Shown here piece by piece: positions 43,603-54,784 of a stretch of DNA of 60,338 bases. The translations under genes and the position numbers were made by a program. Position 1 is the first letter of the stretch. Each line of letters starts with the position of its first letter. The stretch is from Rhodanobacter sp. 67-28 (lineage in GTDB: Bacteria; Pseudomonadota; Gammaproteobacteria; Xanthomonadales; Rhodanobacteraceae). The notes under the pieces are model-generated. The model was not told the origin of the DNA and made no database searches. It saw only the letters and a list, made by a program, of their open reading frames with translations. Location of the stretch: assembly GCA_001898415.1 (NCBI GenBank), contig MKTU01000019.1:1-60338 (forward strand), written 5' to 3'.

Positions 43603-44844
43603 ATGTTCCGACCGCTCGAACTCTTCATCGGCCTGCGCTACACGCGCGCCAAACGTCGCAACCAGTTCATCTCCTTCATCTCCACCGTGTCGATCGTGTG
43701 CATTGCGATCAGCGTGATCGCGTTGATCACGGTGATGTCGGTGATGAACGGCTTCGACTACCAGATGCGCTCGCGCATCCTGGGCGCGGTGTCGCAGGCG
43801 ACGATCACCAGCGTCGACGGCCCGATCAAGGACGTGCCGCGCGCGCTGCAGGTCGCCCAGGCCAATCCGCACGTGCTGGGCGCGGCGCCGTTCGTCGAAT
43901 CCGAGGCCATGCTGATCGGCCAGCGCTCGGCCGGCGTGCGGGTGCGCGGCATCGACCCGGCGCAGGAGCCGAAGGTTGTCGACATCGGCCAGCACATGAT
44001 CGAAGGCTCGCTCGACGACCTGCGTTCCGGCGACTGGAACATCGTGCTGGGCCGCGATCTGGCGATGCAGCTCGGGGTGGGGGTGGGCGACCGCGTGACC
44101 ATGGCGGTGCAGGAGTTGCGCGCCACGCCGATGGGCGGCATCCCGCGCATGCGCAGCTTCCACGTCACCGGCACGTTCCAGCTCGGCATGGAGCAGTTCG
44201 ATTCCGGCCTGGCCCTGGTCAACATGCGCGATGCCGAGAAACTCAATGATCTCACTGGTCCGACCGGCATCCGGCTTCGCCTGGACGATCTGTTCAGCGC
44301 GCGCCCGGTGGCGCGCGAACTGGCCAGTCAGTTGGGGCAGTACTACGGCGTGCGCACCTGGATGGACGAGAACGCCAACCTGTTCCATGCGCTGTCGATG
44401 GAAAAGCTGGTGATGTTCATCATCCTGTCGCTGATCGTGCTGGTGGCGGTGATCAACCTGATCTCGATGCTGATGATGCTGGTCACCGACAAGCAGGCGG
44501 ACATCGCGATCCTGCGCACGCTCGGCGCCACGCCCCGCAGCATCATGGGCACCTTCATGGTGCAGGGGTTGCTGGTGGGCTTCGTCGGCATCGGCTTCGG
44601 CGTGGGTTTCGGCGCGCTGCTGTCGTGGAAACTGCCGGGCATCGTCAAGTGGATCGAGCACACCTTCCACGTCACCTTCCTGTCGCCGGACGTCTATTAC
44701 ATCAGCGAGGTGCCGAGCCGGCTGGACTGGCAGGACGTGGGCTGGACCGCGCTGCTGACCTTCGTGTTCGCGCTGCTCGCCACCCTCTATCCCGCCTGGC
44801 GCGCCTCGCGCACGCAGCCGGCGCAGGCCTTGCGTTATGAGTGA
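43603..44844 (+). CDS. lolC: Lipoprotein-releasing ABC transporter permease LolC/LolE
   Basis: 413-aa permease with four TM helices, the first near the N-terminus ([20 protein letters not shown]), a large periplasmic MacB-like domain (about 45-265), and the FtsX domain with three TM helices at the C-terminus ([18 protein letters not shown] end). It extracts outer-membrane lipoproteins from the inner membrane for LolA. Only one such permease lies next to lolD, so it may work as a LolF-type homodimer or with a partner encoded elsewhere. I chose the ATG at 43603; the upstream in-frame start gives an unconserved extension. Confidence 0.93.
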   Translation: MFRPLELFIGLRYTRAKRRNQFISFISTVSIVCIAISVIALITVMSVMNGFDYQMRSRILGAVSQATITSVDGPIKDVPRALQVAQANPHVLGAAPFVESEAMLIGQRSAGVRVRGIDPAQEPKVVDIGQHMIEGSLDDLRSGDWNIVLGRDLAMQLGVGVGDRVTMAVQELRATPMGGIPRMRSFHVTGTFQLGMEQFDSGLALVNMRDAEKLNDLTGPTGIRLRLDDLFSARPVARELASQLGQYYGVRTWMDENANLFHALSMEKLVMFIILSLIVLVAVINLISMLMMLVTDKQADIAILRTLGATPRSIMGTFMVQGLLVGFVGIGFGVGFGALLSWKLPGIVKWIEHTFHVTFLSPDVYYISEVPSRLDWQDVGWTALLTFVFALLATLYPAWRASRTQPAQALRYE

Positions 44845-45550
44845 GAAATCCATGCCTCCGACCCGCGAAAACGTGCTGCGCGCCAGCCATGTGGCCAAGA
44901 CCTACGCCGAAGGCGGCCTGCGCACCGACGTGCTGAACGACGTCAGTTTCACCCTGAAACGCGGCGAGACGATGGCGATCGTCGGCGCCTCCGGCTCCGG
45001 CAAGAGCACCCTGCTGCACATCATCGGCGGATTGGACACGCTGACCGCCGGCGAAGTGGAGGTGGATGGCCGCGTACTGTCGAAGCTCTCCGACGCCGAG
45101 CGCGGCCGCGTGCGCAACCGGTCGCTCGGCTTCATCTACCAGTTCCACCACCTGCTGCCCGAGTTCACCGCGCTGGAGAACGTGTGCATGCCGTTGCTGA
45201 TCCGCGGCACCGCGATCGCCGAGGCGCAGCGGCAGGCGGTCGGCTTGCTGGAGCGGGTCGGCCTGGGCGCGCGCACCCACCACAAGCCATCGGAACTCTC
45301 CGGTGGCGAGCGCCAGCGCTGTGCGGTGGCGCGTGCGCTGGTGACACGGCCGGCCTGCGTGCTCGGCGACGAGCCCACCGGCAACCTCGACGAGGCGAAC
45401 GCGGCCCAGGTCTACGAGCTGATGCTGGAACTCAACCGCGAAATCGGCACCAGCTTCATCCTGGTCACGCATGACCCGCACCTGGCCGCGAAGATGGATC
45501 GCACCCTGGTGCTGCACAACGGCGTGCTGCGGGAAGGTCCGGGCGCCTGA
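44837..45550 (+). CDS. lolD: Lipoprotein-releasing ABC transporter ATPase LolD
   Basis: 237-aa ABC ATPase. Walker A is GASGSGKST (about 51-59), the Lol-specific region after the Q-loop is [18 protein letters not shown], the signature LSGGERQR, and Walker [12 protein letters not shown]. It powers lipoprotein release by LolC. The start overlaps the end of lolC by 8 bp. Confidence 0.97.
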   Translation: MSEKSMPPTRENVLRASHVAKTYAEGGLRTDVLNDVSFTLKRGETMAIVGASGSGKSTLLHIIGGLDTLTAGEVEVDGRVLSKLSDAERGRVRNRSLGFIYQFHHLLPEFTALENVCMPLLIRGTAIAEAQRQAVGLLERVGLGARTHHKPSELSGGERQRCAVARALVTRPACVLGDEPTGNLDEANAAQVYELMLELNREIGTSFILVTHDPHLAAKMDRTLVLHNGVLREGPGA

Positions 45551-45659
45551 CGTCAACGGCAGGAGCGCACCCCGGCGCACGCCTACAGCACTTTCAGCAT
45601 CAGCGTCGCCGCTTGCACGCTAGGCTCGACGGTCTCCAGGACGGAACGGGCGATGCGGC

Positions 45660-47960
45660 ATGGCGCGACACGGGGCGATCACGGTGGCGCTGGCCTTGCT
45701 GGCAGGCGTGTTGCTGGTGCAGGCGTGGCCGCGCCTGCCGTCGGTGTGGATCTGCCTGCCGCTCATCGTGCTGGCGTTGGCCTGGGCGTGGCGTTGTCCG
45801 CGCTGGCGCTGGCTGTGCGCCCTGCCTCTGGGTGTCGCCTGGGCGCTGTGGTGCGGTACGCAGGCGATGCAGGCCCGGCTGCCGCGCGCGCTGGAAGGCC
45901 GCGACGTGCTCGTCGTCGGCAGTCTCGACGGATTGCCGCTGGCGCGTACCGATGCCAGCCGCTTCACCCTGCGGGTCGAAAGCGCCCAACTGGACGGCCG
46001 GCCGCTGGCCTTGCATGGCCTGCTCACCGTGTCGTGGTACGAGGGCGCGCCGCCGCTCGCGCCGTGCACGCGTTGGCGCCTGCTGCTGCGCCTGAAGCGC
46101 CCGCGCGCGCTGCTCGACCCCGGCAGCACCGACAGCGAGCGCTCGGCGCTGGAGCGCGGCATCGTCGCCACCGGCTACGTGCGCGAGGATGAAGGCAATC
46201 GCCGCCTCCCGGGTCCGCGCTGGTGCGTGGACGGCACGCGCGCGGCGATCGCCCGCGGCATCGCCGCGCGCGTGCATGACCCGCACGATGCCGCGCTGTT
46301 GCGCGCCTTCGCGGTCGGCGACACGCGTGGCCTCGACCAGCAGGACTGGGCGGTGGCACGGGCGAACGGCGTCTCGCACCTGATCGCGATCTCCGGTTTC
46401 CACGTCGGCGTGGCGGCGGTGTTCGGCGTGTGGCTGGCCTGGCTGGTCTACGCGTGGTGGCCGCCAGCGGCGCTGCGTCTGCCGCGGCCGCAGGCGCAGG
46501 CCGCCGCGGCACTGCTGTTCGCCGTGGTCTACAGCGCGCTGGCCGGCTTCGGCCTGCCTACCGTGCGTACGCTGTTGATGATCGCGGTGGTGGCGCTGGC
46601 GCGTTGCAGCCGGCGCGGCAGCAGCGGGGCGCAATCGCTGGCGCTGGCGATGATCGCGATCCTGCTGGCCGATCCGTTGGCGGTGCTGGCGCCGGGATTC
46701 TGGTTGTCCTTCGTCGGCGTGGCGTTCCTGATTCTCTGCCTGCAGGCGCAAGGCCGCGGTTGGCGTGCCTTCCTGCACGAACTCTCCGCCGGCCAGTTGC
46801 TGATGACCGTGGCGCTGCTGCCGCTGACCCTGTGGTTCTTCGGCCAGGCGTCGCTGGTCGGTGCGCTGTCCAACCTGGTCGCGGTGCCGATGGTGAGTTT
46901 CGTGATCGTGCCGTGCGCGCTGTTCGGGATGCTGCTGTTGCTGCTGTGCCCGCCGCTGGCCGCGCCGGTGCTGTGGCTGGCCGCGCGGATCGTCCACGCG
47001 CAATGGTGGCTGTTCGAGCGCATGGCCACCTGGCCGGGGGCGCACTGGTATCTGCCGGCGGTGCAGCTCCACGCGCTGCTGCTGGCGGTGGTCGGTGCGC
47101 TGTGGATGTTCATGCCGCGCGGGGTGCCGCTGCGCTGGCTCGGGGCGGTGCTGTTCCTGCCGCTGCTGTTGCCGCCGCGCAGTACGCCGGCCGACGGAGC
47201 GTTCCGGTTGTGGGTGCTCGACGTGGGGCAGGGGCTGGCGGTGCTGGTGCGCACGCACGATCACCTGCTGGTCTATGACACCGGTGCGCGCTATCCCTCC
47301 GGTTTCGACCTCGGCGAGGCCGTGGTGCTGCCGTCCATCCATGCGCTGGGCCTGTCGCGCGTGGATACGTTGATGATCAGCCATGGCGACAATGATCACG
47401 CCGGTGGCGCGCAGACGGTTGCAGAGGCGTTTCCGCAGGCACGCCGGCTGGCCGGCGAACCCGCCCGCATGCGCGTGCCCATGCAGCAATGCGCGGCCGG
47501 ACAGGCGTGGCAGTGGGATGGCGTGCGCTTCCGCGTGCTGAGCCCGGCGCCCGGCGGCGGGGACCGCGACAACGACAGCTCCTGCGTGCTGCTGGTGGAG
47601 GGACGCGGCGGGCGGGTGCTGCTGCCAGGCGACATCAGTTCGAAGGCGGAACCGGCGGTGGCTGCGGCGGTGGGGGCGGGCCCGCCGCCGGTGCTGGTGG
47701 TGCCGCATCATGGCAGCAAGACTTCCTCCGGTGCGGCCTTCATCGCGGCGTTGAGGCCGTCGCTGGCGCTGGTTTCCGCCGGTTGGCGCAATCGCTTCGG
47801 GCACCCGCGTGCGGAGGTCCTGGCGCGCTATGCCGAGGCGGGCGTGCCGTTGTTCAACACCGCCGTGGAGGGGGCCGTGGAGGTGGAGTTTCCCGCCGAC
47901 GGGACGCCGCGACGGCAGCCGGGCTGGCGCCGGCAGCAGCCCCGCTACTGGCGCGAGTAG
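45660..47960 (+). CDS. comEC: ComEC/Rec2 DNA internalisation channel
   Basis: 766-aa polytopic protein for uptake of single-stranded DNA during natural transformation. It has an N-terminal TM pair and OB-fold region (about 1-190), the Competence domain with many TM helices (about 200-500; AISGFHVGVAAVFG), and a C-terminal metallo-beta-lactamase domain (about 520-740: LDVGQGLAVLVR, SHGDNDHAGG, LLPGDI, VPHHGSKTSS). All conserved metal motifs are present, so the channel is probably functional. Other competence genes are not in the window. Confidence 0.93.
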   Translation: MARHGAITVALALLAGVLLVQAWPRLPSVWICLPLIVLALAWAWRCPRWRWLCALPLGVAWALWCGTQAMQARLPRALEGRDVLVVGSLDGLPLARTDASRFTLRVESAQLDGRPLALHGLLTVSWYEGAPPLAPCTRWRLLLRLKRPRALLDPGSTDSERSALERGIVATGYVREDEGNRRLPGPRWCVDGTRAAIARGIAARVHDPHDAALLRAFAVGDTRGLDQQDWAVARANGVSHLIAISGFHVGVAAVFGVWLAWLVYAWWPPAALRLPRPQAQAAAALLFAVVYSALAGFGLPTVRTLLMIAVVALARCSRRGSSGAQSLALAMIAILLADPLAVLAPGFWLSFVGVAFLILCLQAQGRGWRAFLHELSAGQLLMTVALLPLTLWFFGQASLVGALSNLVAVPMVSFVIVPCALFGMLLLLLCPPLAAPVLWLAARIVHAQWWLFERMATWPGAHWYLPAVQLHALLLAVVGALWMFMPRGVPLRWLGAVLFLPLLLPPRSTPADGAFRLWVLDVGQGLAVLVRTHDHLLVYDTGARYPSGFDLGEAVVLPSIHALGLSRVDTLMISHGDNDHAGGAQTVAEAFPQARRLAGEPARMRVPMQQCAAGQAWQWDGVRFRVLSPAPGGGDRDNDSSCVLLVEGRGGRVLLPGDISSKAEPAVAAAVGAGPPPVLVVPHHGSKTSSGAAFIAALRPSLALVSAGWRNRFGHPRAEVLARYAEAGVPLFNTAVEGAVEVEFPADGTPRRQPGWRRQQPRYWRE

Positions 47961-48059
47961 CATGGTGCGACGCCGGGATTGCCACGCCTGCCGCAGTACG
48001 CGCGAACGACGCTGCTATCATGCGCGCTTCCCCGGAGCGTGGTGCGGCGAGGACTGAAG

Positions 48060-48719
48060 GTGCTTGATATCCTGATGGCGGGCGGCTGGGCGATGGTGCC
48101 CATCCTGATCTGTTCGGCGGTCGCCCTGGCGATCGTGCTGGAGCGTTGCTGGACGCTGCGCCGCAGCTCGGTGCTGCCGCCCGGGCTGGGCGACGAGGTA
48201 CGCCAGTGGGCGCGCTCGGGCCAGCTCGATCCCGGTCATCTGGAAGCCCTTGCCAACGGCTCGCCGCTGGGCGAGCTGCTGGCAGCCGCGCTCGCGGTGC
48301 GGCGGCAGCCGCGCGAGATCATCAAGGAGCGCATCGAGGACACCGGTCGCCACGTGGTGCACCGGATGGAGCGCTATCTCAACACGCTGGGCACGATCGC
48401 CCTGATCGGCCCGCTGCTGGGCCTGTTCGGCACCGTGATCGGCCTGATCCGCATGTTCATGGAGGTGATGGGCGGCGGCATCGGCGATCCCGCGCGGATG
48501 GCCGGCGGCATCGGCGAGGCGCTGATCTGCACCGCGTCCGGCCTGACCGTGGCGATCCCCGCCTACGTGCTGCACCGCTACTTCCGCTCGCGCGTGGCCG
48601 GTTACTGCGTGCTGATGGAAAAGCAGGCCACCGCCTTGCTGGACGACCTGACCCTGGCCGCGCCGGCACCCGCGCGTACCCGTCGCGCGGCGGCACCCGT
48701 CGCGCCGAGCGCGGGCTGA
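48060..48719 (+). CDS. exbB: ExbB/TolQ-type proton channel protein
   Basis: 219-aa MotA/TolQ/ExbB family protein with three TM helices (about 7-29, 110-132, 155-177). Conserved segments are LNTLGTIALIGPLLGLFGTVIGLI and GGIGEALICTASGLTVAIPAYV. It forms a proton-driven complex with ExbD, encoded next. I chose the GTG at 48060 with a nearby AGGA site; the 27 codons of open frame before it are not conserved. In related genomes this pair precedes msbA-lpxK. Confidence 0.9.
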   Translation: MLDILMAGGWAMVPILICSAVALAIVLERCWTLRRSSVLPPGLGDEVRQWARSGQLDPGHLEALANGSPLGELLAAALAVRRQPREIIKERIEDTGRHVVHRMERYLNTLGTIALIGPLLGLFGTVIGLIRMFMEVMGGGIGDPARMAGGIGEALICTASGLTVAIPAYVLHRYFRSRVAGYCVLMEKQATALLDDLTLAAPAPARTRRAAAPVAPSAG

Positions 48720-48729
48720 GGCACCGGCG

Positions 48730-49161
48730 ATGCGCATCGGCAACGACCGCCGCGGAGACGATTTCGAGATCAACGTGATTCCGTTGATCGACGTGCTGCT
48801 GACCCTGCTGATGTTCTTCGTGCTCACCAGCACCTTCGTGCAGCATTCGCGGCTGAAGGTGACGCTGCCGCAGGCCAGCGTGCAGGAGCGCGACATGAAC
48901 GCGCCGGCGCTGACCATCATGATCGACCGCGACGGCCGCTTCTTCGTCGGCAGCGACGAGGTGATGGGCGAGGGCATCGAGGCGCTCAAGCAGAGCCTCG
49001 CGCGCCATGCCGGCGACAGCCGCGACCAGGCGGTGACGATCCGTGCCGATGCCATGACGCCGAACCAGAACGTGGTGACCGCGATGGATGCACTGGGCCA
49101 GCTTGGCTTCACCCGCCTGTCGATCGCCACGACACCGAGCAAACCGGGCGCCGCGCAATGA
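48730..49161 (+). CDS. exbD: ExbD/TolR-type protein
   Basis: 143-aa protein with one TM helix (about 16-36) containing the essential Asp in NVIPLIDVLLTLLMFF, and a periplasmic ExbD domain ending AMDALGQLGFTRLSIAT. It couples proton flow through ExbB to energise an envelope partner. Its stop overlaps msbA (ATGA). Which outer-membrane or TonB partner it serves is not evident here. Confidence 0.94.
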   Translation: MRIGNDRRGDDFEINVIPLIDVLLTLLMFFVLTSTFVQHSRLKVTLPQASVQERDMNAPALTIMIDRDGRFFVGSDEVMGEGIEALKQSLARHAGDSRDQAVTIRADAMTPNQNVVTAMDALGQLGFTRLSIATTPSKPGAAQ

Positions 49162-50942
49162 ACGCGGACCAGGCGACCGCGGCAGACGCGGGCAGCTGGC
49201 CGACCTACAAACGCCTGCTCGGCTACACGCGACGCTACTGGGCGATCGGCCTGGTGGCCTTCGTCGGCATGCTGGCCGACGGCGGCGGGTTGGCGCTGTT
49301 CACCGGGCTGATCAAGCCGATGATCGACAACCTGTTCGCGCAGAAAGACCCGTACCTGATCTTCTGGATGCCGATCTGGATCATCGCGATCTTCCTGGTG
49401 CGCTCGCTGGGCACCTTCGTCAGCGATTACGGCATCTCCTACATCGGCCGGCACGTGGTGCAGGCGCTGCAGCTGGAGGTGTTCGCCGCGTACCTGAAGC
49501 TGCCGGCGCCGTATTTCGGCAGCGAGCCGTCGGGCCAGCAGATCTCGCGCATCACCTACACCAGCGAACAGGTCGCCGCGGCGTCCAGCAGTGCGGCGAA
49601 GATCGCCATCACCGACGGCTTCACCGTGATCGCGATGCTGTTCGTGATGCTCTATTACAGCCCCTACCTGACGCTTTCGCTGCTGGTGATGGTGCCGGCG
49701 ATCGCGCTGGTGGCCACGGTGGTGGCGCGCCGCTACCGGCAGATCAGCCGGCGCATCCAGGGCAGCATGGGTTCGGTCACCGGCACGGTGGAGGAATCCG
49801 TGGGCGCGCATCGCGAGGTGCGCGTGTACGGCGGCCAGGCGCATGAGGCCGAGCGTTTCGACCAGATCACCCGGCATACGCGGCGGCTCAACCTGAAGAT
49901 CGCCGCCACCAACGCGGCGTCGAGCTCCACCGTGCAACTGGTGGCGGCCAGCGCGCTGGCGGCACTGGTGTTTCTCGGCACGCGGCCGCAGGTATTGGTC
50001 AACATGACGCCCGGCGTGTTCTTCGCCGTGCTCACCGCGATGGGCACCATGCTGCCGTCACTGAAGCGCCTCACCAACGTGCAGGCGAACATCCAGCGCG
50101 GACTGTCGGCGGCCGAGGACATCTTCGACGTGATCGACCTGCCGCCGGAGCGCGATGCCGGCACGCTGGAGCTCGAGCGCAGCCGCGGCGAGCTGCATTT
50201 CGTCGACGTCGGCCTGACGTATCCGCGCAGCCATGTTCCCGCCCTGCAGGAAGTCAATCTCGATTGCGCGCCCGGCACGGTCACCGCCCTGGTCGGACGC
50301 TCGGGCAGCGGCAAGAGCAGCCTGGTCAGCCTGCTGCCGCGCTTCAACGTGCCCGGCGCCGGGCGCATCGTGCTCGATGGCGAGGATTGCCGCAGCTACA
50401 CGCTGGCTTCGCTGCGCAGGCAGATTGCCTGGGTCGGCCAGAGCGTGGTGCTGTTCAACGACACCGTGGCCAACAACATCGCCTACGGCGAACTGGCCGG
50501 CGCCAGCGAGGCGGAGATCGTCGCCGCGGCCGAGGCGGCCAATGCGATGGAGTTCATCTCGCGCATGCCGCTAGGCATCCACACGCCGATCGGGCAGAGC
50601 GGCAACCTGCTCTCCGGCGGCCAGCGCCAGCGCATCGCGATCGCCCGGGCGATCCTCAAGAACGCGCCGATCCTGGTGCTGGACGAGGCCACCAGCGCAC
50701 TGGATACCGAGTCCGAACGGCTGATCCAGCAGGCGCTGACACGGCTGATGAAGGATCGCACCACGCTGGTGATCGCCCATCGCCTGTCCACCGTGGAAGG
50801 CGCCGACCAGATCGCGGTGATGGATCAGGGCCGCATCGTCGAGCGCGGCACCCACGCCGAACTGCTCGCGCTGAACGGGCAGTACGCCGCGCTGCACCGC
50901 ATGCAGTTCCACGACGCCGCGGCCGTAACGGCCGGCGGCTGA
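49158..50942 (+). CDS. msbA: Lipid A export ABC transporter MsbA
   Basis: 594-aa half transporter with six TM helices (about 1-330) and an ATPase domain. Walker A is GRSGSGKSS (about 381-389), signature LLSGGQRQR, Walker B ILVLDEATSALD, and the H-loop IAHRLST. It flips lipid A-core across the inner membrane. Position directly before lpxK is diagnostic. The start overlaps exbD by 4 bp. Confidence 0.96.
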   Translation: MNADQATAADAGSWPTYKRLLGYTRRYWAIGLVAFVGMLADGGGLALFTGLIKPMIDNLFAQKDPYLIFWMPIWIIAIFLVRSLGTFVSDYGISYIGRHVVQALQLEVFAAYLKLPAPYFGSEPSGQQISRITYTSEQVAAASSSAAKIAITDGFTVIAMLFVMLYYSPYLTLSLLVMVPAIALVATVVARRYRQISRRIQGSMGSVTGTVEESVGAHREVRVYGGQAHEAERFDQITRHTRRLNLKIAATNAASSSTVQLVAASALAALVFLGTRPQVLVNMTPGVFFAVLTAMGTMLPSLKRLTNVQANIQRGLSAAEDIFDVIDLPPERDAGTLELERSRGELHFVDVGLTYPRSHVPALQEVNLDCAPGTVTALVGRSGSGKSSLVSLLPRFNVPGAGRIVLDGEDCRSYTLASLRRQIAWVGQSVVLFNDTVANNIAYGELAGASEAEIVAAAEAANAMEFISRMPLGIHTPIGQSGNLLSGGQRQRIAIARAILKNAPILVLDEATSALDTESERLIQQALTRLMKDRTTLVIAHRLSTVEGADQIAVMDQGRIVERGTHAELLALNGQYAALHRMQFHDAAAVTAGG

Positions 50943-50952
50943 GACGCCCGTC

Positions 50953-51927
50953 ATGGCGCTGCCGGACACGCTCGCATCGGCCTGGTACGGTGCCGGTCGC
51001 GCGCCGTGGTGGACGTGGCCGCTGGCTGCACTCTACGGCGGCGTGATCCGGCTTCGTCGCGCGTTGTACCGCATCGGCTGGCTGCGCCGCGAGCGCCTGC
51101 CGGTGCCGGTGGTGGTCATCGGCAACCTCACCGCCGGCGGCACCGGCAAGACGCCGCTGACGATCGCGGTGGCCGCCAGCCTGCGCGAGCACGGGTTCCG
51201 GCCCGGCGTCGTCAGTCGCGGCCACGGCGGCACGCAACGCGAGCCGCTGCTGCTCGGCGGCTCGCCGGACCCGCGACAGGTCGGCGACGAACCCTGTCTG
51301 ATCCGCGCCAGCGGCGTGCCGGTCGCGGTCGGGCGCGATCGTCCCGCGGCGGCAAGGCTGCTGCTCGACGCCGGCTGCGACGTGGTGGTGGCCGATGACG
51401 GCCTGCAGCATTACGCGCTGGCGCGCGACGTGGAGATCTGCGTGATCGACGGCGTCCGTCGCTTCGGCAACGGCAAGCTGCTGCCGCTCGGCCCGCTGCG
51501 CGAGCCGCTGGGCCGGCTGCGCAGCGTGGACCTGCGCGTATGCAACGGCGGCACCGTCGAGGCCGGCGAATATCCGATGCAGTTGCGCGGCGACGAGGCG
51601 GTGGCGCTGGAAGGCGGCGAGCGTCGCCCGCTGGCCAGCTTCGCCACCGGGCCGGCACATGCGGTGGCGGCCATCGGCAACCCGCAGCGATTCTTCGACA
51701 GCCTGCGCGCCGCCGGCATCGAGGTGATCGGGCACGCCTTTGCCGACCACCATGCGTTCAGCGCGGACGAGCTGGATTTCGCGGACGGCCTGCCGCTGTT
51801 GATGACCGACAAGGATGCGGTCAAGTGCCGGTCGTTCGCACGGCCGCACTGGTGGCGCGTGCCGGTGCGGGCGGAATTGCCGCCGGCCTTCCATGCCGCC
51901 TTGCGCGAACGCCTCGCGCGGTGGTGA
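50953..51927 (+). CDS. lpxK: Tetraacyldisaccharide 4'-kinase LpxK
   Basis: 324-aa membrane-associated kinase adding the 4'-phosphate to the lipid A precursor. The P-loop is GNLTAGGTGKTPL (about 57-69), and DVVVADDGLQHY and DGVRRFGNGKLLPLGPLREP are family motifs. It is the last gene of the envelope block and converges on hutI. Confidence 0.96.
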   Translation: MALPDTLASAWYGAGRAPWWTWPLAALYGGVIRLRRALYRIGWLRRERLPVPVVVIGNLTAGGTGKTPLTIAVAASLREHGFRPGVVSRGHGGTQREPLLLGGSPDPRQVGDEPCLIRASGVPVAVGRDRPAAARLLLDAGCDVVVADDGLQHYALARDVEICVIDGVRRFGNGKLLPLGPLREPLGRLRSVDLRVCNGGTVEAGEYPMQLRGDEAVALEGGERRPLASFATGPAHAVAAIGNPQRFFDSLRAAGIEVIGHAFADHHAFSADELDFADGLPLLMTDKDAVKCRSFARPHWWRVPVRAELPPAFHAALRERLARW

Positions 51928-51954
51928 TCCGAAGAGTCCTGGCGCGGCGACTCC

Positions 51955-53220
51955 CTACGGCTGGGTGCCCGCCGCGCGCTGCGCAGGCTTGCGCCGCGAT
52001 ACTGCCTCGCCGGCCACGTAGACCCGCCGCGCCAGGTTGCCGCCGATCCAGTAGCACAGTTCCGCCGGCTGGCGCGCATTCCAGATCACCACGTCGGCGC
52101 GCTGGCCAGCCGCCAGCGTGCCGCGATCGGACAGACCCAGCGCGCGCGCGGCGTTGACGGTCACGCCGCGCAGCGCTTCTTCCGGGGTCAGCCGGAACAG
52201 CGTGCAGGCCATGCCCGCCGCCATGCGCAGCGACAGCAGCGGCGAGGTGCCGGGGTTGCAATCGGTGGCCACCGCCAGCGGCACGCGTTGTTCGCGCAGC
52301 AAGTCGATCGGCGGCAAGCGGGTTTCGCGCAACGCGTAGAACGCCCCCGGCAGCAGCACCGCGACGGTGCCCGCGGCGGCCATGGCGCGCACGCCTGCCT
52401 CGCCCAGATGCTCCAGGTGATCGGCCGACAGCCCGCCGAACTCGGCCACCAGGGCGGCGCCGTGCTGGTCGGACAACTGCTCGGCGTGCAGCTTCACCGG
52501 CAAGTCGAGTTCGCGTGCCCGCTCGAACAGACGACGAACTTCCGCGACGCTGAAGCCGATGCTCTCGCAGAAGCCGTCGACCGCATCGACCAGGCCTTCG
52601 CGCGCCAGCGCCGGCAGCATCTCGTCGCAGACCAGCGCCAGGTAGTCGGCCCGGCGATCCTTGAACTCCGCCGGCAGTGCGTGCAGGCCAAGGAAACTGG
52701 TGCGTACGCTGATGCCAAGCTCGCGGCCGAGCCGGCGCGCCACGCGCAGCATGCGGCGTTCGCTGTCCAGTTCCAGGCCGTAGCCGGATTTGATCTCCAG
52801 CGTGGTCACGCCGTCGGCCAGCAGCGCGCGGGCGCGCGGCAGCGCCTGCGCGTAGAGAAACTCTTCGCTGGCCGCGCGGGTGGCCTTGACGGTGGAGGCG
52901 ATGCCGCCGCCGGCGCGGGCGATCTCCTCGTAGCTGGCGCCATTCAGGCGCAGGTCGAACTCGTCGGCGCGGTCGCCGCCGAACACCAGATGGGTGTGGC
53001 AATCGATCAGCCCGGGGGTGACCAGGGCGCCGTCCAGCGATTCCACTTCGTCGGCCAGCGCCACCGGCGCGTCCGGCAGTTCGTTCATCCGCCCCAGCCA
53101 GGCAATGCGCCCGTGCTGCATGGCGATGGCCGCGTGCTCGACCAGGCCATACGGCGTTTCGCCGGCGAACGTCGCCAGGGTGGCGTTCAACAGCAGGCGG
53201 TCCCAGCGTGGTTGGGTCAT
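51955..53220 (-). CDS. hutI: Imidazolonepropionase HutI
   Basis: 421-aa amidohydrolase that opens 4-imidazolone-5-propionate to N-formiminoglutamate in histidine degradation. Metal ligands are in [14 protein letters not shown], the Lys/His region in [10 protein letters not shown], the later His in SADHLEH, and the catalytic Asp in [11 protein letters not shown]. The start at 53220 ([10 protein letters not shown]) gives the usual length. It follows the CLC gene by 13 bp on the same strand; hutF lies 3 kb away on the opposite strand. No hutH, hutU or hutG is in the window. Confidence 0.95.
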   Translation of the reverse strand: MTQPRWDRLLLNATLATFAGETPYGLVEHAAIAMQHGRIAWLGRMNELPDAPVALADEVESLDGALVTPGLIDCHTHLVFGGDRADEFDLRLNGASYEEIARAGGGIASTVKATRAASEEFLYAQALPRARALLADGVTTLEIKSGYGLELDSERRMLRVARRLGRELGISVRTSFLGLHALPAEFKDRRADYLALVCDEMLPALAREGLVDAVDGFCESIGFSVAEVRRLFERARELDLPVKLHAEQLSDQHGAALVAEFGGLSADHLEHLGEAGVRAMAAAGTVAVLLPGAFYALRETRLPPIDLLREQRVPLAVATDCNPGTSPLLSLRMAAGMACTLFRLTPEEALRGVTVNAARALGLSDRGTLAAGQRADVVIWNARQPAELCYWIGGNLARRVYVAGEAVSRRKPAQRAAGTQP

Positions 53221-53233
53221 CGGTATCGCTCCG

Positions 53234-54691
53234 TCATGGTTTGCCGGGATGCTGCGGTTGGCCGGACTCGGCGGAGTCGGGGTAAGCCGTGGTCTCGGCG
53301 GCTGCGGGCAACGGTCGGGCGGGCTGGTGGTGGGCCCGCTCGGCCTGCTGCTGTCGCTCGGCGTCGCGCACCATGCGTTCGGCGAAGTCCCGATATACCG
53401 GGGTCGGGCAGAACAGCGACGCGGCCGCGCGAGCAAGCAGACAGGCTGCCATGATCGGAATCACCATGTCCTGGTTGTCGGTCAGCTCCATCGCGATCAC
53501 CGCCGAGGTCAGCGGCGAACCGGTGACGCCGGCGAGGTAGGCGCTCATGCCCAGCAGCACCACCGCACCGGCGGGCGCGCCCGGCAGCAGATGCGCGATG
53601 TTCTGGCCCAGGCCGGCGCCTACCGCCAGCGCCGGCGAAAAGATGCCACCGGGGATACCGGCCCAGTACGAGACCACATTGGCCAGCAGCTTGGCGATGC
53701 CGAAGTCCTGGCCCGGCATGGCGGCCGTGCCCTGCACGATCGCGCGGGCCTGGTCGTAGCCGGTGCCGTAGATGCTGTTGTGCGTACACACGCCGAGCAC
53801 CGCCAGTGCCAGGCCGCAGCCGGCGGCGAACAACACCGGCCAGCGCGCGCGAAGGCGACCGACCTGCGCCAGCGGGCCGCGTCGACTGAGCAGGATCAGG
53901 CGCGCAAACAGGCCGCCGAGCAGGCCGCAACCGACCCCGGTCAACAGCACGGCCAACCAGGCGCTGCCCAGCGGCAGGCTGGCGTCCACTTCGCCGAAGT
54001 ATGAGTAGTTGCCCATGACGCCCAGCGACACCACGCCGCCGATGATCACCGCGGTCAGCAGCAGGCCGCTGAAGCGGTGCTCGAACGTCCCGGCCAGCTC
54101 CTCGATTGCGAATACCACGCCGGCCAACGGCGTGTTGAACGCCGCCGCGATGCCGGCTGCGCCGCCGGCGAGGATGAAGCGCGATGCAGCCTTGGGATCG
54201 CTGAAGCCGAAACGCCTGCCGATGGAGTAGAACAGCGCTGCGCCGACATGCACGGTCGGGCCTTCGCGCCCGATCGAGGCGCCCACCGCCAGCGACGCCA
54301 GGGTCAGCACCATCTTGCCGGCGGCGACCGGCAGCGACAGCATGCGCGTGCGAAAGCCGCCGTCCTCGATGTGCAGCGAGGCGATCACCTGCGGAATGCC
54401 GCTGCCGCGGGTCGCGCGCAGGCGCCCCTCCGTTGCCTGAGCGAGCAGCCCGAACACCAGCGGAGTGAGGATGAGCGGTATCCAGATGCCGTGATCCAGG
54501 ATGCGCAGGAACAACTGGTAGGACCAGACGCTGGCCTTGGCGAACAGGATCGCGGCCAGCGCCACCAGCACGGCGCCCGCCCACAACACCAACCGGCGTT
54601 TCCAGTGGTGCGGCGCAAAGAACTCATGCCCGAGCAGCGCCTGCAGGCGGGGATTGGAGGATGCTGGAGCGGACTTGGGCGGTTCTGGCAT
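53234..54691 (-). CDS. CLC-family chloride channel/antiporter
   Basis: 485-aa polytopic CLC protein. The chloride-selectivity segments are present: [18 protein letters not shown] (gating Glu), [11 protein letters not shown] and the late Tyr in TPVYRDF. An acidic pair at the internal proton site is seen in [14 protein letters not shown], so it is likely a Cl-/H+ antiporter rather than a passive channel. A hydrophilic Gln/Pro-rich C-terminal tail (about 445-485) follows without CBS domains. I chose the ATG at 54691. It lies just upstream of hutI, with no obvious functional link. Confidence 0.92.
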   Translation of the reverse strand: MPEPPKSAPASSNPRLQALLGHEFFAPHHWKRRLVLWAGAVLVALAAILFAKASVWSYQLFLRILDHGIWIPLILTPLVFGLLAQATEGRLRATRGSGIPQVIASLHIEDGGFRTRMLSLPVAAGKMVLTLASLAVGASIGREGPTVHVGAALFYSIGRRFGFSDPKAASRFILAGGAAGIAAAFNTPLAGVVFAIEELAGTFEHRFSGLLLTAVIIGGVVSLGVMGNYSYFGEVDASLPLGSAWLAVLLTGVGCGLLGGLFARLILLSRRGPLAQVGRLRARWPVLFAAGCGLALAVLGVCTHNSIYGTGYDQARAIVQGTAAMPGQDFGIAKLLANVVSYWAGIPGGIFSPALAVGAGLGQNIAHLLPGAPAGAVVLLGMSAYLAGVTGSPLTSAVIAMELTDNQDMVIPIMAACLLARAAASLFCPTPVYRDFAERMVRDAERQQQAERAHHQPARPLPAAAETTAYPDSAESGQPQHPGKP

Positions 54692-54784
54692 GGCGCGATT
54701 ATCGCAGACGGCCGCGGCAGGATTGATGCCGCCAGCCCTGGCCGTCCGATACCGGTGCGAACGCTGTCGCACCGCGAGTCGCCA

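Noticed and set aside
51928..51954. Terminator between lpxK and hutI
   Set aside because: GAGTC/GACTC dyad is 5 bp with a 10-nt loop and no T-run.
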